A stretch of 50,053 bases of DNA from Streptomyces flaveus (lineage in GTDB: Bacteria > Actinomycetota > Actinomycetes > Streptomycetales > Streptomycetaceae). The notes below the pieces were generated by a model. It saw only the letters and a program-made list of their open reading frames with translations. It did no database searches and was not told the DNA's origin. Both the position numbers and the translations under genes were made by a program. The stretch is taken from assembly GCF_014647675.1 (NCBI RefSeq), contig NZ_BMPQ01000023.1:103621-153673 (forward strand). The letters run 5' to 3'. This document shows, piece after piece, positions 16,717 to 25,306 of this stretch (within the stretch, counting starts at the first letter, position 1; each line of letters begins with the position of its first letter).

Positions 16717-16875
16717 GCTCCAACCTCTCAGCGCTGTTCGACCGTTGGCCGGGACGGTACCAGCCCTGTGACGTGGGCCGACATGGGGCTGTCCCGCTGT
16801 TGCGGGCGGCAGCGAACGGCGACCGGTCAGCCCGAGTACGAGCACAGCAGCCACTCCGGTCCGGCCGCCCGGTGA

Positions 16876-16894
16876 TACCTGTAATACCTGAGAG
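16876..16894 (+). promoter_or_regulatory. Shared 19-nt motif, copy 1 (before hydrolase-acyltransferase-TCS operon)
   Basis: TACCTGTAATACCTGAGAG contains two TACCTG units 9 bases apart. It differs at only two positions from the sequence at 21556-21574 before the second two-component operon. It lies 117 bases before GTG/ATG 17011. It is probably bound by one or both of the NarL-type regulators encoded downstream; this is inference. Confidence 0.5.
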
Positions 16895-17010
16895 CTACGT
16901 CGCAGGTGAGCTCCCTGGCGGGACGCTGACCACGAGGTGGCGTCCGTAACTTCCTTTCCAGTTAGGCCCGATGAGCGGGTCGGCGAGCTGGGAGTGGGAG
17001 GACGGGCGTC

Positions 17011-18153
17011 ATGGGGGTGCGGGGGAAGCGAAGGCCGGGGCCTGGGGCGAGGCCGGATTCGGCAGCGGGGGCAGGGGCGGCGACGGGGTCGGCCGGTTCC
17101 GCCAGCTCGGCTCGTTCGGCGGGGGTGGCTCGGGCGCGTCGGCCGGGGCGTCTCGGCCGACTGTCGCGCGGGCTGCTTGCCGTGCTGGTCACAGCCGCCG
17201 TCGTGGTTCCCGTTTCCGCCGCTGCGGCACACCCGGAGATCCCGGCCCCCGCCCCGGCCCGCCTCACGGCGGTGAGCCCGGCGATGCTGGACGAGGCGTA
17301 TGCCGCGAACCGCGCGAACGCCGCCGAGGCGGCTCGGATGGCCGCCGACCACGGTGACCACGGTCGCGCGTCCGCGGTTCGCTCCATGGCGGCCCCAGGT
17401 CGGCACTTCCTCTCCTTCGACGCCCGTGGCTCCGGCCGCGCGGTCGAGATCTTCGGCGACCTGGCGAAGGCCGAGCGTGTAGCCGTACTCGTGCCCGGCT
17501 CCGACACGAACCTGGACACGTACGAGCGCTTCCGCGCGGGCGCCGACGCCCTCCACAAACGGCTCGGCATACGTGGCGCGGTCGTCGCCTGGCTCGGCTA
17601 TGAGACGCCCGGAACCATAAGCCCCGAGGTCCTCACCACGGGGCGGGCGAAGGATGCGGCACCTGAACTGCGGGGATTCATACGTGAATTGGAGGCCCTG
17701 AATCCGCATGCCCGGGTCTCCCTCCTGTGCCACTCGTACGGAACCGTCGTGTGTGCGGAGGCGGCCGAGAGTGCGTTCCAGGCCGCAGGTTCTGTACGGT
17801 CCGCCGTTGCCTCGCGCGCTGCAAGCGGCGAGGGCGATCTCGGCATCTCCGACATCGCGCTCTTCGGCAGCCCCGGAACCGGCGCCGACTCCGTCGCCGG
17901 GCTGCACACGGACGCCCGCGTCTGGGCGGGCCGAGGCGCCGACGACTGGATCGCGGACGTCCCGCACGCCAAGGCCGACCTCTTCGGCACCACGGTCGGT
18001 TTCGGCACCGACCCCGTGTCGACGGACTTCGGCGCGCGCGTCTTCGCGGCGGGCGACGGCGGCCACAGCGACTACCTCAAGCCGGGCTCGGTGTCTCTGG
18101 ACAACCTCGCCCGGATCGTCCTTGGCGAGACTTCGGAGGTGACCCATGCGTGA
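17011..18153 (+). CDS. Exported alpha/beta hydrolase (DUF1023-type)
   Basis: A 380-residue protein. The N-terminus is long and Arg/Gly-rich, followed by a hydrophobic export segment near residues 53-70 (GLLAVLVTAAVVVPVSAAAA), so the hydrolase domain is probably outside the cell. Family features of DUF1023 hydrolases are visible: VAVLVPGSDTNLDTYERF near 158, WLGYETPGTISPEV near 195 and the nucleophile motif LLCHSYGTVVCAEAA near 240, with a late histidine in DGGHSDYL near 352. The substrate is unknown, perhaps lipid or cell-wall esters. It heads an operon with an acyltransferase and a two-component system, a sign of envelope sensing or modification. The export segment starts far in, so the true start might be internal. 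Confidence 0.75.
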   Translation: MGVRGKRRPGPGARPDSAAGAGAATGSAGSASSARSAGVARARRPGRLGRLSRGLLAVLVTAAVVVPVSAAAAHPEIPAPAPARLTAVSPAMLDEAYAANRANAAEAARMAADHGDHGRASAVRSMAAPGRHFLSFDARGSGRAVEIFGDLAKAERVAVLVPGSDTNLDTYERFRAGADALHKRLGIRGAVVAWLGYETPGTISPEVLTTGRAKDAAPELRGFIRELEALNPHARVSLLCHSYGTVVCAEAAESAFQAAGSVRSAVASRAASGEGDLGISDIALFGSPGTGADSVAGLHTDARVWAGRGADDWIADVPHAKADLFGTTVGFGTDPVSTDFGARVFAAGDGGHSDYLKPGSVSLDNLARIVLGETSEVTHA

Positions 18154-19465
18154 GCTGAAGTTGAGGGGGAGGGTGGGGGAGGGGGAGGGCCCCCCGAAGG
18201 GTTCCACGCGGAACGCCGCCCGCCCCGGTCATTCGCCGGGCACCACCCCACGCCCGTTCCTCCGGGAAGGCCTAGTTCGTGAAGCCCTCCACCGCCTCCG
18301 CCAAGCCACCCACCAGATCGACGCTGCTACCCCGCCCCACCGCGACCGCTCCCTCGACGCCCTGCGCGCCTTCGCGATACTCGGCATAGTGCTCGGCCAC
18401 TGGCTGGTCACGGCGCTGGTCGCGGACGGCGGCGCACTGCGTACGTCGAGTCCGCTGGCGTATATGCCATGGCTGGCCCCGGTCTCCTGGGTCTTCCAGA
18501 CGCTCGCGGTGTTCTTCCTGGTGGGCGGGCATGTGGCGACCAGGAGTTACGAGTCGGCGCGAGCCCGTGGCACGACGTACGGGAAGTGGCTGCGTACGCG
18601 GCTGTCGCGCCTCTTCGGGCCGGTGGCTGCCGTGCTGGGCCTGTGGACGGTGGCCGCGGTCTGTCTGCTCGTGACGGGGACGGGTGTGCCGACGGTGCAT
18701 GCGTTGCTGAAGCTCGTCCTGTCGCCCCTGTGGTTCCTGCTGGTCTTCGCGGGACTGACGGCGCTGACCCCACTCGTTGCCCGGATCAACCCGCTGTGGC
18801 CGCTGGCCGTCGTTCTCCATGTGGACCTCATACGGTTCGGTTTCGGCGGTCCGGCCTGGCTGGGCTGGATCAACGTGGCGGCGGGCTGGCTGGTGCCGTA
18901 CACGCTGGGCGCGGCCTGGATGCGGGGTGAGCTGACACGGCGTTCCGGGTGGGTGCTGCTGATCGGCGGTGCGGCGACGACCGCGGCGCTCGTTGCGTGG
19001 GCCGGATACCCGGCGTCGATGGTCGGCGTCCCCGGCTCCGCGGTCTCCAACCTCAACCCGCCGACCCTGGCCGCCGTCACCTTCGGCCTGGCTCAGTGCG
19101 GTCTGGCGTTGCTGCTCCGGGAGCCGTTGCGCCGGGCGATGCGGCGGCCCGTGGCGTGGGCGGCGGTGGCGTTCGTCAACCTCTCCGCGATGACGATATT
19201 CCTGTGGCACCAGACGGCGCTGATGTCGGTCACCGCGACAGGTCTGTTCGCCGGCCGTCTCCCGGGACTGCACACCACCCCCGACAGCCTGGACTGGGTC
19301 CTGGCCCGCTTCGCCTGGCTTCCGGTCTTCGCCCTCGCCCTCATGGTGTGCTGGGCGGCCTTTCGCTCCTACGAGCAGGGGCGCCGTCGGCGAGGTGGGC
19401 GCCTGTCGCGTGTGGTCCACGTACACCGTGGCAGGGCGGGGGCGAAGGGGGTTGGGCGTGCCTAG
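18146..19465 (+). CDS. Membrane acyltransferase (acyltransferase 3 family)
   Basis: A 439-residue integral membrane protein with about ten helices. It begins, after a 65-residue polar stretch, with the motif RSLDALRAFAILGIVLGHWLV, where the histidine is the conserved active-site candidate of acyltransferase 3 proteins. FFLVGGHVATRSYE and NLSAMTIFLWHQTAL later in the chain fit the family. It would move an acyl group from the cytoplasm to an extracellular sugar, lipid or peptidoglycan target. A full-strength ribosome site (GGAGGTGA, 18135-18142) lies within the end of the hydrolase gene, and the two overlap by 8 bases. The histidine kinase gene starts 10 bases after its stop, so all are likely one transcript. 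Confidence 0.85.
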   Translation: MRELKLRGRVGEGEGPPKGSTRNAARPGHSPGTTPRPFLREGLVREALHRLRQATHQIDAATPPHRDRSLDALRAFAILGIVLGHWLVTALVADGGALRTSSPLAYMPWLAPVSWVFQTLAVFFLVGGHVATRSYESARARGTTYGKWLRTRLSRLFGPVAAVLGLWTVAAVCLLVTGTGVPTVHALLKLVLSPLWFLLVFAGLTALTPLVARINPLWPLAVVLHVDLIRFGFGGPAWLGWINVAAGWLVPYTLGAAWMRGELTRRSGWVLLIGGAATTAALVAWAGYPASMVGVPGSAVSNLNPPTLAAVTFGLAQCGLALLLREPLRRAMRRPVAWAAVAFVNLSAMTIFLWHQTALMSVTATGLFAGRLPGLHTTPDSLDWVLARFAWLPVFALALMVCWAAFRSYEQGRRRRGGRLSRVVHVHRGRAGAKGVGRA

Positions 19466-19475
19466 GGTGATGTGG

Positions 19476-20858
19476 ATGAGTGCGGTGGAGAAGCGGCTGG
19501 TTCGGGGACTGCGGGTGCTGCGCGAGGACCTGTGGACCGGGAAGGCGGATCCGTTGCCGCCCTCGGTGTGGTTGCGCTGGCTGCCGCATGGGCTGGTGGT
19601 CCTGGTCGCGATCGGTACCACCATCGCCAACGGGGATCAGTTCGGTGACGGCTACAACCTGGGTACGGAGTACGCCCTGGTGTGCGCGCTGGCCCAGGGT
19701 GCCGCGGTGGCGATGGCGCTGCGGTGGCCGGTCCCGGCGTGGTGGCTGTCGATGGTGACCATGGTCGTGGTGGCCATGGGGGCCCGCACCCAACTGCTCG
19801 CCGATCACGTCGCGTTCAACAGCCCCTGGCCGTGGGGCCCGCCCAGTCTGGTCGCACACGCAGTGGTGCTGTTCCTGCTGGCGTTGCGGGTGCCCGTGCG
19901 CGTGGCCGCCGCGGCCCTGGCCTTGACCGCGCTGGTCACGTGGGTGGTGCAGGGCCTCATCGGCGCCGCGAACTATTCGTCGACGGGCACGCTGGCTGTG
20001 GCCCTGTTCGCCGGCGTCGTCCTCCTCGGCACCGCCCTCCGCGGCCGCCGCGAAGCCCGCACCCAACTCGTCGAGCAGGCCGGTATCACCGCCGAGGAGC
20101 GCGCCCGCCGCACGGTCCTGGAGGAGCGCAACCGTATAGCCCGCGAGCTGCACGACGTGGTCGCCCACCACATGTCGGTCATCTCCATCCAGGCCCAGGT
20201 CGCCCCCCACCTGGTCGAGAACCCTTCCGACGAGCTCAGGGAGAACCTCGACGGCATCCGGCAGAACGCGCTCGAGGCGCTCACCGAGCTGCGCCGCGTG
20301 CTGGGCGTGCTGCGCTCGGAGAACCCCGAGGACCCGTACGGTCTGGGCGCTCCCGGTACCGGAGCCGCGCCCGACGCCCCGCAGCCCACCCTCGACCGGC
20401 TCGACGTGCTCGTCGAGAACACCCGTGCCGCCGGTCTGAAGGTGAACACCGAGATCAGCGGCGAGGTGCTTCCGCTGCCGCCGGGCGTGGAGCTGTCCGC
20501 GTACCGGATCATCCAGGAGGCGCTGAGCAACGCGTTGCGACACGCGCCCGGTTCCGAGGTGCGCGTGGAGCTCACGCACTTCCCGCGCGGCCTGCAGATC
20601 CGGGTCATCAACTCCGCGCCAAGGCGCCCCGCCCCGCCGTCGCCGGGCGCGGGACACGGTCTGCTGGGTATGCGGGAGCGCGCGGCGATGCTCGGTGGCA
20701 CCCTCATGGCGATGGAGACGTCCTGCGGCGGCTTCACGGTGGCGGCGTTCCTGCCCCGCGCCGGAACCGCCGATGGAACGGCCTCCCTCGACGACACTGT
20801 CTCCGACAACTCGGCAGACTCCGACAACTCCACAGACTCCCCAGGAGAACGACCATGA
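19476..20858 (+). CDS. Sensor histidine kinase, NarL-system type (HisKA_3)
   Basis: A kinase of about 460 residues. Residues about 30-185 contain four to five membrane helices with short loops, so it senses within or near the membrane. The dimerisation/phosphoacceptor helix is RNRIARELHDVVAHHMSV (H in ELHDVV), and the ATPase part has the N-box EALSNALRHAPG and the G-box GHGLLGMRERA. The start at 19476 is chosen because AGGG lies 8 bases before it; 19470 is possible. The stop overlaps the response regulator start by 4 bases (ATGA). Its catalytic core is closely related to the second kinase at 21639, but the sensor regions differ. Confidence 0.92.
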   Translation: MSAVEKRLVRGLRVLREDLWTGKADPLPPSVWLRWLPHGLVVLVAIGTTIANGDQFGDGYNLGTEYALVCALAQGAAVAMALRWPVPAWWLSMVTMVVVAMGARTQLLADHVAFNSPWPWGPPSLVAHAVVLFLLALRVPVRVAAAALALTALVTWVVQGLIGAANYSSTGTLAVALFAGVVLLGTALRGRREARTQLVEQAGITAEERARRTVLEERNRIARELHDVVAHHMSVISIQAQVAPHLVENPSDELRENLDGIRQNALEALTELRRVLGVLRSENPEDPYGLGAPGTGAAPDAPQPTLDRLDVLVENTRAAGLKVNTEISGEVLPLPPGVELSAYRIIQEALSNALRHAPGSEVRVELTHFPRGLQIRVINSAPRRPAPPSPGAGHGLLGMRERAAMLGGTLMAMETSCGGFTVAAFLPRAGTADGTASLDDTVSDNSADSDNSTDSPGERP

Positions 20859-21529
20859 CGAGCGGCACCATCCGCGTACTCATCGCGGACGACCAGCAGA
20901 TGGTCCGGCAGGGCTTTTCGGTGCTGCTCAACATCCAGCCCGACATCGATGTGGTCGGCCAGGCCGTCGACGGCCTGGACGCGGTCGCCCAGGTCGCCGA
21001 ACTCCTTCCGGACGTCGTCCTGATGGACATCCGCATGCCCGAACTCGGCGGCATCGAGGCCACCCGCCGCATCACCTGTGAGACACCGCAGATCAGGGTG
21101 CTGGTGCTGACCACGTTCGATCTCGACGAGTACGTGTATGACGCGCTGCGCGCGGGTGCCTCCGGGTTTCTGCTGAAGGACGCGTCCGCCGACAAGCTGG
21201 CGGAGGCGATCAGGGTGGTCGCCGCGGGGGACGCACTGCTCGCGCCCGGGATCACGAGGCGCCTGATCGCCCGGTTTTCCCAGCTCGACGGGGCTCCCCG
21301 TGCCCCGCTCAAGGAGCGCGTCGGTGAGCTGACGGAGCGCGAGACGGAGGTTCTTGCCCTGATCGCGCAGGGTCTGTCGAACGCCGAGATCGCCGAGCGG
21401 CTGGTGGTCGCCGAGCAGACGGTGAAGACCCATGTGGGCCGGATCCTGGTGAAGTTGGGACTGCGGGACCGGACGCAGGCGGCGGTGTTCGCGTACGAGT
21501 CGGGTCTGGTACGGCCTGCCGGGTACTGA
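20855..21529 (+). CDS. Response regulator, NarL/FixJ family
   Basis: A 224-residue DNA-binding regulator. The receiver domain (1-120) has the acidic pair in VLIADDQQMVR, the phosphorylated aspartate in VVLMDIRMPELGG (near residue 56), a Thr/Ser-type switch in VLTTFDLDEYVY and the lysine in GFLLKDAS. The LuxR-type helix-turn-helix (LTERETEVLALIAQGLSNAE... then TVKTHVGRILVKLGLRDR) is near residues 155-215. It is paired with the preceding kinase and is strongly similar to the regulator at 23012. It may bind the 19-nt motif before this operon and the next. Confidence 0.94.
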   Translation: MTSGTIRVLIADDQQMVRQGFSVLLNIQPDIDVVGQAVDGLDAVAQVAELLPDVVLMDIRMPELGGIEATRRITCETPQIRVLVLTTFDLDEYVYDALRAGASGFLLKDASADKLAEAIRVVAAGDALLAPGITRRLIARFSQLDGAPRAPLKERVGELTERETEVLALIAQGLSNAEIAERLVVAEQTVKTHVGRILVKLGLRDRTQAAVFAYESGLVRPAGY

Positions 21530-21555
21530 ACCGCTGATTCCGCCGATCCCTGGGC

Positions 21556-21574
21556 TACCCGTAGTACCTGAGAG
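21556..21574 (+). promoter_or_regulatory. Shared 19-nt motif, copy 2 (before the second two-component operon)
   Basis: TACCCGTAGTACCTGAGAG agrees with the site at 16876-16894 at 17 of 19 positions and keeps the 9-base spacing of the two TACC units. The left half also makes the small palindrome CTAC-cc-GTAG. It lies 65 bases before the kinase start, in the 109-base gap between the two operons. Confidence 0.5.
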
Positions 21575-21638
21575 GGATCCCGGAGGACCCTTCTCACTGG
21601 TGACGACCGCGAGCCGCCCGCCACTTACTGTTTTGAAC

Positions 21639-23015
21639 GTGACCGAGACGACCCAGACGCAGACGACACCCCCGCGGGGCGGAGCCAAGTCGCGCAGTCC
21701 TGAGTACCGGCTGGCCGTGGACGCCCTGCGCGGGCTGCGGCAGGAGCTGTTCCACGACGCGTTCGCCTACCGCCCGCTGCCGCGCATGAGCGTGGACGGC
21801 CCGATCACCCGGCGGCTGCCCGGGCGCCTGCGGTGGTACGCGGGGTGGACCCCGCACACCGTGGTGCTGGCGGGCGGCCTGCTGGCGGCGGCCATAGCCG
21901 CCGACTCGAGCGTCGGCAACCTCGGCGACGTCACTGCGATGATCGCTGGCCTGATCGTGCTGGTCCCGGTCCTGCTGACGCTGGTCCGGCCCGTCGCCGC
22001 CTTCTGGGCGTCGATCGTGGCGGCTCCGGTCGCCGCGGTGTTCAACGACGGCGGCGGGTCCGACTGGCCGTGGTCACCCGGCGCTTTCGCCGCCCACCTG
22101 GTGGTGCTCACGGTCGTGGCGTTCCGGACGCGTCCCCGCACAGCCGCGTGGATGTGGGTCCTGACGGCTTGCTACGGAATCCTCGGGGAGGCAGCCTTCG
22201 GCTCGGACTACTACTCCTCCAATTCCAATGCCGGCCCGATGCTGTTCATCTCCGCATTGGCCCTCCTGGCCGTCGCCGTCGTCCACATACGCCGTACGGC
22301 AGAGCGGCAGGTGATCGCTCAGCAGACGGTGACCGAGCACGAGCGCTCCAAGCGGACCCTGCTCGAGGAGCGCACCACCATCGCGCGCGAGCTGCACGAT
22401 GTGGTTGCCCACCACATGTCGGTGGTCGCGATCCAGGCGGAGGCCGCGCCCTACCGGGTGGAGAACCCGCCGCCCGAGCTGGAGCACGCGTTCGCGGTCA
22501 TACGGGAGAACGCGGTGATCGCGCTCTCCGAACTGCGCCGCGTCCTCGGTGTCGTTCGCGCTGAGGATTACGAGGCCCCCGACGCCCCGCAGCCGACGCT
22601 CGCCGACCTGAACGGGCTGCTGACCAATGTGCGCAACGCCGGCCTGACCGTCGAGAAGGTGATCACCGGAGCCGTCCGTGAACTCCCGCAGGGCATAGAG
22701 CTGTCCGCGTACCGAATAGTCCAGGAGGCGCTCAGCAACGCGCTGCGGCATGCGCCTGGTGCCTCGGCCCGAGTGGAGATCGGCTATGTGCTGGGCGGCC
22801 TCGGGCTGCGGATCGTCAACGGTCCGGCGACCGAGCCGGTGAAGCCCTCGCCCGGTGCCGGGCACGGGATCACGGGGATGCGGGAGCGGGTGACGATGCT
22901 GAACGGCGAGATGATGGCGGCCGCGACGGACGACGGGGGGTACGAGGTGACGGTCTTCCTGCCGGTGCCCGTCTCCGACACGGAGACCTCGAGGGACTCG
23001 GGAGACTCCGTATGA
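21639..23015 (+). CDS. Second sensor histidine kinase, NarL-system type
   Basis: A kinase of about 458 residues. The sensor part (residues about 65-215) has five to six helices, different in sequence from the first kinase. The HisKA_3 helix TTIARELHDVVAHHMSVVAI, the N-box EALSNALRHAPG and the G-box GHGITGMRERV are nearly identical to those of the neighbour, pointing to duplication of the operon. GTG 21639 (VTETTQ) is preferred; an ATG-like start at 21600 would add 13 residues and overlap a likely promoter region. It overlaps the next gene by 4 bases. Confidence 0.9.
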   Translation: MTETTQTQTTPPRGGAKSRSPEYRLAVDALRGLRQELFHDAFAYRPLPRMSVDGPITRRLPGRLRWYAGWTPHTVVLAGGLLAAAIAADSSVGNLGDVTAMIAGLIVLVPVLLTLVRPVAAFWASIVAAPVAAVFNDGGGSDWPWSPGAFAAHLVVLTVVAFRTRPRTAAWMWVLTACYGILGEAAFGSDYYSSNSNAGPMLFISALALLAVAVVHIRRTAERQVIAQQTVTEHERSKRTLLEERTTIARELHDVVAHHMSVVAIQAEAAPYRVENPPPELEHAFAVIRENAVIALSELRRVLGVVRAEDYEAPDAPQPTLADLNGLLTNVRNAGLTVEKVITGAVRELPQGIELSAYRIVQEALSNALRHAPGASARVEIGYVLGGLGLRIVNGPATEPVKPSPGAGHGITGMRERVTMLNGEMMAAATDDGGYEVTVFLPVPVSDTETSRDSGDSV

Positions 23016-23677
23016 GCATCCGGGTGCTGATCGCCGACGACCAGATGATGGTCCGCGAAGGGTTCTCGGTGCTGCTCGGCGCGATGCCGGACATCGAGGT
23101 GGTCGGCGAGGCGGTCAACGGGCGGGACGCGGTGGACCGGGTGCGGGAGCTCGCTCCCGACGTGGTCCTGATGGACATCCGTATGCCCGAGCTCAACGGC
23201 ATCGAGGCGACCCGGGAGATAGTCGCCGCGGACGGCGGGGCCAAGGTGCTGGTGCTGACCACGTTCGATCTCGACGAGTACGTGTACCAGGCGCTCCGCG
23301 CCGGGGCGTCGGGCTTCCTCCTGAAGGACGCCTCGGCCCGCCAACTCGCGGACGGTGTAAGGGTGGTGGCGGCCGGCGAGGCCCTGCTCGCGCCGTCCGT
23401 CACCAGGCGGTTGATCACGGAGTTCTCGAAACTGTCGGAGGCGCCGCGGCTGTCGGCCACCGCGCGGGCGGCGTACGGAGATCTGACCGAGCGGGAGACG
23501 GAGGTGCTGGTGCTCATCGCGCAGGGGCTGTCCAACGGTGAGATAGCCGAGCGGCTCGTGGTCGCCGAGTCGACGATCAAGACCCATGTGAGCCGGATCC
23601 TGGTGAAGCTGGGCCTGCGGGACCGGACCCAGGCGGCGGTGTTCGCGTACGAGGCGAGGCTGGTCACGCCGGGGTGA
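23012..23677 (+). CDS. Second response regulator, NarL/FixJ family
   Basis: A 221-residue regulator with receiver (VLIADDQMMVR, phospho-acceptor in VVLMDIRMPELNG near residue 54, GFLLKDAS) and LuxR-type DNA-binding domain (LTERETEVLVLIAQGLSNGE, TIKTHVSRILVKLGLRDR). The recognition region is nearly the same as that of the regulator at 20855, so the two may share target sites and cross-regulate. A P450 gene begins 66 bases later on the same strand. Confidence 0.94.
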   Translation: MSIRVLIADDQMMVREGFSVLLGAMPDIEVVGEAVNGRDAVDRVRELAPDVVLMDIRMPELNGIEATREIVAADGGAKVLVLTTFDLDEYVYQALRAGASGFLLKDASARQLADGVRVVAAGEALLAPSVTRRLITEFSKLSEAPRLSATARAAYGDLTERETEVLVLIAQGLSNGEIAERLVVAESTIKTHVSRILVKLGLRDRTQAAVFAYEARLVTPG

Positions 23678-23743
23678 GGGGGCGTACTGCTCTGCAAGGG
23701 CAGGCTCTGGCGGGGTCGTGGCGCGGCAGGTTAGCGTCCGGAC

Positions 23744-24961
23744 ATGACAGCCCTTTCCGACACCGCTTTCGACCCCTGGGACCCCGGCTTCGTCGCCGAT
23801 CCCTACCCCGCGTATGCCGAGCTGCGTGCCCGGGGCCGGGTGCACTACTACGAGCCCACCAACCAGTGGCTGGTGCCGCGTCACGCGGACGTGTCGGCGT
23901 TGCTGAGGGACCGGCGGCTGGGGCGGACGTATCAGCACCGGTTCACGCACGAGGACTTCGGGCGGACGGCGCCGCCGGTCGAGCACGAGCCGTTTCATGT
24001 GCTCAACGACCACGGCATGCTCGACCTGGAGCCGCCGGACCACACCCGGATCCGGCGCCTGGTGTCGAAGGCGTTCACGCCGCGTACGGTCGAGGGGCTG
24101 CGCCCGTACGTCCACAAGCTGGCGAACGAGCTGGTCGCGGGCCTCGTCGCGGACGGCGGGGGCGATCTGCTGACGACGGTCGCCGAGCCGCTGCCGGTCG
24201 CCGTGATCGCTGAAATGCTGGGCATTCCGGAGGCCGACCGTACGCCGCTGCGGCCCTGGTCGGCGGACATCTGCGGGATGTACGAGCTGAACCCGTCGCA
24301 GGAGACGGCGGCGAAGGCGGTGCGGGCGTCGGTCGAATTCACCGAGTACCTGCGGGAGTTGATCGCTGTTCGACGCAAGGAGCCGGGGGACGATCTGATC
24401 TCGGGTCTGATCGCGGCGTACGAGGAGGGCGATCGGCTGACCGAGCAGGAGATGATCTCCACCTGCGTCCTGCTCCTCAACGCGGGGCACGAGGCGACGG
24501 TGAACGCCACGGTCAACGGCTGGTGGGCGCTGTTCCGCAACCCCGACCAGCTGGCCGCTCTCCGCGCCGACCGCGCACTGTTGTCCACAGCTGTGGAAGA
24601 ACTGATGCGCTACGACACCCCGCTCCAGCTCTTCGAGCGCTGGGTGCTGGACGAGATCGAGATCGACGGCACGGTGATCCCGAGGGGCAGCGAGGTGGCG
24701 ATGCTCTTCGGCTCCGCCAACCACGACCCGGCGGTCTTCACCCGCCCCGAGGAACTCGACCTCGCCCGGCAGGAGAACCCGCACATCTCGTTCAGCGCGG
24801 GGATCCACTACTGCATCGGCGCACCCCTGGCCCGTATCGAACTGGCCGCGTCCCTGGGCGCGTTGCTCGACCGGGCACCGACACTCAGCCTGGCCGCCGA
24901 GCCGGAGCGCAAGCCGAACTTCGTCATCCGAGGCCTGAAGGAGCTACTCGTGGAGTTCTGA
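23744..24961 (+). CDS. Cytochrome P450
   Basis: A soluble 405-residue bacterial P450 (CYP105/CYP107-like size). Key features: the oxygen-activation helix AGHEAT at 247-252 with the usual acid and threonine, the ExxR pair in EELMRYDTP near 287-293, and the haem loop FSAGIHYCIGAPLAR with the ligand Cys357. It would hydroxylate or epoxidise a small molecule. No ferredoxin or reductase gene is adjacent, so redox partners are elsewhere. The gene begins shortly after the second two-component operon on the same strand and may be read from it. The substrate is unknown. Confidence 0.94.
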   Translation: MTALSDTAFDPWDPGFVADPYPAYAELRARGRVHYYEPTNQWLVPRHADVSALLRDRRLGRTYQHRFTHEDFGRTAPPVEHEPFHVLNDHGMLDLEPPDHTRIRRLVSKAFTPRTVEGLRPYVHKLANELVAGLVADGGGDLLTTVAEPLPVAVIAEMLGIPEADRTPLRPWSADICGMYELNPSQETAAKAVRASVEFTEYLRELIAVRRKEPGDDLISGLIAAYEEGDRLTEQEMISTCVLLLNAGHEATVNATVNGWWALFRNPDQLAALRADRALLSTAVEELMRYDTPLQLFERWVLDEIEIDGTVIPRGSEVAMLFGSANHDPAVFTRPEELDLARQENPHISFSAGIHYCIGAPLARIELAASLGALLDRAPTLSLAAEPERKPNFVIRGLKELLVEF

Positions 24962-25300
24962 CTCCGTGGCCGTGGCCGTGGCCGTGGCCGTGGTTGTGGT
25001 GGCGGCCGTGGCCCGGCGGCGCCTGCGCAACACACGTATCAGCAGCGCACAGGCAAGCGCGGGAAGGGCGGCTGCGATAGACCGCCCACGCGGTCGGGTA
25101 AGCTGACTGCCGTGCGTTGCGAGAATCAAGCGCGTACGCCGTGCTGGTCGAGAGCCAAGACAGCACATGCACCTCCAAGCTTTGCGGTACGAACCCGGGC
25201 TGGTTTCAACCCGGCTGGTGTTGATCGTGGAAGACCTGTCGGGTCGCTGACCCGCGGGCGGTGTGAGCCAGGAATCCCCCTGCACCAGCTGGGGGAGGAT
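24962..25300. other. 339-base gap between P450 and ABC permease genes
   Basis: No convincing gene. It starts with a hexanucleotide run, (CCGTGG)5 at 24964-24993, followed by arginine- or histidine-coding low-complexity sequence in either direction. Further right are the repeat ACCCGGGCTGG/ACCCGGCTGG (near 25193-25218), a perfect hairpin CGGGTC-gct-GACCCG (25241-25255) and the larger hairpin at 25275-25296. Several short frames exist, but none has a ribosome site and a recognisable product. Confidence 0.5.
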
Positions 25301-25306
25301 TCAAGT
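25263..25306 (+). mobile_element. Possible right-end scar of an IS200/IS605-type (tnpB) element
   Basis: The sequence AGCCAGGAATCCCCC, inverted partner GGGGGAGGATTCAAGT, makes the hairpin TCCCCC-t-GC, loop acca, GC-t-GGGGGA (25275-25296). The wording GGAATCCCCC...GGGGGAGGATTCAAG resembles the 3' ends of tnpB-only elements that I recall from other genomes. No tnpB frame remains beside it. The alternative is that it simply terminates the minus-strand ABC operon, whose stop codon lies at 25301. Confidence 0.35.

Noticed and set aside
16717..18207. N-terminal extension of the formamidase-like hydrolase frame
   Set aside because: The open frame runs far upstream, but it is antisense to the DUF1023-type hydrolase gene and the alpha/beta hydrolase protein begins naturally at 16716.
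24581..24599. TTGTCCACA with an inverted TGTGGAA partner
   Set aside because: A perfect DnaA-box match, but inside the P450 coding sequence where the codons (LSTAVEELMR) explain it.
24964..24993. (CCGTGG)5 run considered as part of a gene or regulatory array
   Set aside because: A plain hexanucleotide run; every frame gives low-complexity protein and no start signal is near.
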